Source: JAEXNA01 sp050486105
GTDB lineage: Bacteria > Vulcanimicrobiota > Xenobia > Xenobiales > JADMJV01
DNA length: 7,224 bases
Direction of reading: 5' to 3'
Assembly: GCA_050486105.1 (NCBI GenBank)
Contig: JBJHCR010000317.1
Span: 1 to 7,224, forward strand
The translations under genes and the position numbers were made by a program. This document shows, one piece after another, positions 6,177-7,224 of the stretch. The notes under the pieces are model-generated. The model saw nothing but the letters and a program-made list of their open reading frames with translations. It was not told the DNA's origin and did not search any database. The stretch's first letter is position 1. Each line of letters opens with the position of its first letter.

Positions 6177-7130
6177 ATGTCAACTCTTGTCACTATAGAA
6201 CCCGAAGCCACCTTGCTCACCCTTCAGGCTCTCGCCATTGAGGATTCGGAGTCGTCGCTCCCCGCAGAGCCCATCACTTTTCGAGTCCCAACTCTCGACT
6301 CGCCTGTCCCGGCTGTCTTGGATCCCTACAATGAGCGTATCAAACTCTACGACGTCACGGCGGATGCCCTTATATCTGCCCTACCCGAAGTACCGGGTTC
6401 TCAGTTGGAACCTACAGCCACAAAGGTTACAGCCTACGCTCTACCAGGAGAAGAGCAAAGTTGGCGTGACTTGGGGTTTCGTAGAGAGGCCATCATCCGT
6501 GGCTTTTATCCCGATGGAGTGGACGCCCATTTGTGGGCGGCCTACGCCGATGGAGATCGGGGAACCTCGGAGAGGGAATTGGACCACCGATTGGGGGTCA
6601 CCATCGCCCAGGGCAAGACCAACATTGAAGAGCCCATTCTGCCAACAACGTTCCAAAGCCGATTAGCCAGACTTGAAGATGCACCAGAGATCACCGATCT
6701 CTTGCAGCAAACCTTTGAAGATTATCCTTCCCCTATCGAAGAAGAGATCATCGCCCAACAGATTGCCACTCACGCCAACACTTTTCGTTTGGTCCTCGAC
6801 GGAGACGGAAACCTTGCGGCCGCCGCCTCGGCTGAACTTGACCATCGCCGGGGGTCCGCAGAGATGACAGATTGTGCCACCCGGCCTACTTACCGAGGGC
6901 ACGGACTGATGGCCTATCTCCTGCACACCTTGGAGAAGGACATCGCCCAGGAATTCCAGATCACCGATCTCTACACCATCGCCAGAGCCGACGAGATCGG
7001 CATGAACTGTGTCTTCAGCAAACTGGGATACGACTACTCCGGCCGCCTGGTCAACAACTGCAGAATGCCCAATGGCTGGGAGTCCATGAACGTATGGTGC
7101 AAGAAAAGTTCCATCAATCTAGACAACTAG
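6177..7130 (+). CDS. ablB: Putative beta-lysine N-acetyltransferase
   Basis: This is a 317-residue cytoplasmic GNAT-superfamily enzyme. AblB acetylates the epsilon-amino group of beta-lysine, which AblA (lysine 2,3-aminomutase) makes from L-lysine, giving the compatible solute N-epsilon-acetyl-beta-lysine. Recognition rests on the family-typical C-terminal half: EMTDCATRPTYRGHGLM at 229-245 with the acetyl-CoA loop YRGHG, then YTIARADEIGMN (266-277), FSKLGYDYSGRLVNNC (280-295) and ESMNVW (302-307). Upstream, DPYNERIKLYDV (49-60) and GFRREAIIRGFYPDG (100-114) are also family-like. The first 48 or so residues are an acidic extension before the usual beginning of the family. The expected partner ablA is not in this window: the upstream gene runs the other way and only 94 nt follow. 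A nearby ablA beyond 7224, or one elsewhere, is needed for the pathway. Osmotic induction is likely from knowledge of the pathway but is not visible in the sequence. Confidence 0.93.
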   Translation: MSTLVTIEPEATLLTLQALAIEDSESSLPAEPITFRVPTLDSPVPAVLDPYNERIKLYDVTADALISALPEVPGSQLEPTATKVTAYALPGEEQSWRDLGFRREAIIRGFYPDGVDAHLWAAYADGDRGTSERELDHRLGVTIAQGKTNIEEPILPTTFQSRLARLEDAPEITDLLQQTFEDYPSPIEEEIIAQQIATHANTFRLVLDGDGNLAAAASAELDHRRGSAEMTDCATRPTYRGHGLMAYLLHTLEKDIAQEFQITDLYTIARADEIGMNCVFSKLGYDYSGRLVNNCRMPNGWESMNVWCKKSSINLDN

Positions 7131-7156
7131 GAGTCTGCTGATTTAGACGGGGACGT

Positions 7157-7189
7157 AACGCTTCGCTTGCGGACCGCAAGCGAAGCGTT
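7157..7189. repeat. Perfect 16-bp inverted repeat with one-base centre, downstream of ablB
   Basis: AACGCTTCGCTTGCGG (7157-7172) is followed by A7173 and then its exact reverse complement (7174-7189). As RNA it would fold into a stem of about 15 bp with a 3-nt loop. It begins 26 nt after the ablB stop, so it could be a transcription terminator or an mRNA 3'-end stabiliser, but no T-run follows on either strand. It could also be a copy of a dispersed palindromic repeat or a binding site for a dimeric protein. Confidence 0.6.
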
Positions 7190-7224
7190 CACCGAAGGTG
7201 CCCGAGACGAAGGACATCACCCAC

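Noticed and set aside
6688..6972. 15-nt direct repeat (6688-6702 and 6958-6972), itself nearly palindromic, inside ablB
   Set aside because: Both copies encode the ordinary ITDL segment in conserved parts of the enzyme; a chance codon match is the simplest explanation.
7131..7223. ablB frame stays open for 31 codons after its TAG, suggesting readthrough or a disrupted longer gene
   Set aside because: The family's conserved C-terminus is complete before the stop, and an open stretch of this length is expected fairly often by chance.

Overview
The window reads as chromosomal DNA of a didermic (Gram-negative-type) bacterium of moderate to fairly high GC. That inference rests on type IV pilus/type II secretion-type minor pilins next to PilZ and Hanks-type kinase genes, a combination common in signalling-rich environmental lineages such as Myxococcota or Vulcanimicrobiota-like phyla. 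I cannot fix the phylum from sequence alone. No tRNA, rRNA, CRISPR array, insertion sequence or phage gene was seen.

Layout. Nearly all of the window (137-6068) is one tightly packed six-gene block on the minus strand. In transcription order it holds: a 660-residue membrane-anchored, mostly extracytoplasmic protein with a PilX/GspK-like N-terminus; a PilV/GspI-like minor pilin; a PilW/GspJ-like minor pilin; a protein with two PilZ domains; a small CPXCG cysteine-rich protein; and a cytoplasmic Hanks-type Ser/Thr kinase fused to a seven-bladed WD40 propeller. Junctions are 1 nt, a 4-nt ATGA overlap, 45 nt, 4 nt and 12 nt, so co-transcription and translational coupling are likely. On the plus strand, divergent from this block, lies ablB (6177-7130), the beta-lysine N-acetyltransferase of N-epsilon-acetyl-beta-lysine (osmolyte) synthesis. 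A 108-nt divergent intergenic region separates the two and contains a perfect TTGACA box pointing at ablB. Downstream of ablB is a perfect 16-bp inverted repeat with a one-base centre.

How the genes may work together (inference): the first three products would form or prime a pilus or pseudopilus tip in the inner membrane and periplasm. The tandem PilZ protein is a candidate c-di-GMP receptor, and the kinase-WD40 protein is a candidate phospho-signalling scaffold. Having minor pilins, a second-messenger receptor and a kinase in one transcription unit suggests a locally regulated surface-appendage module. This is the most interesting aspect of the window. The ablB gene is metabolically unrelated and simply adjoins it.
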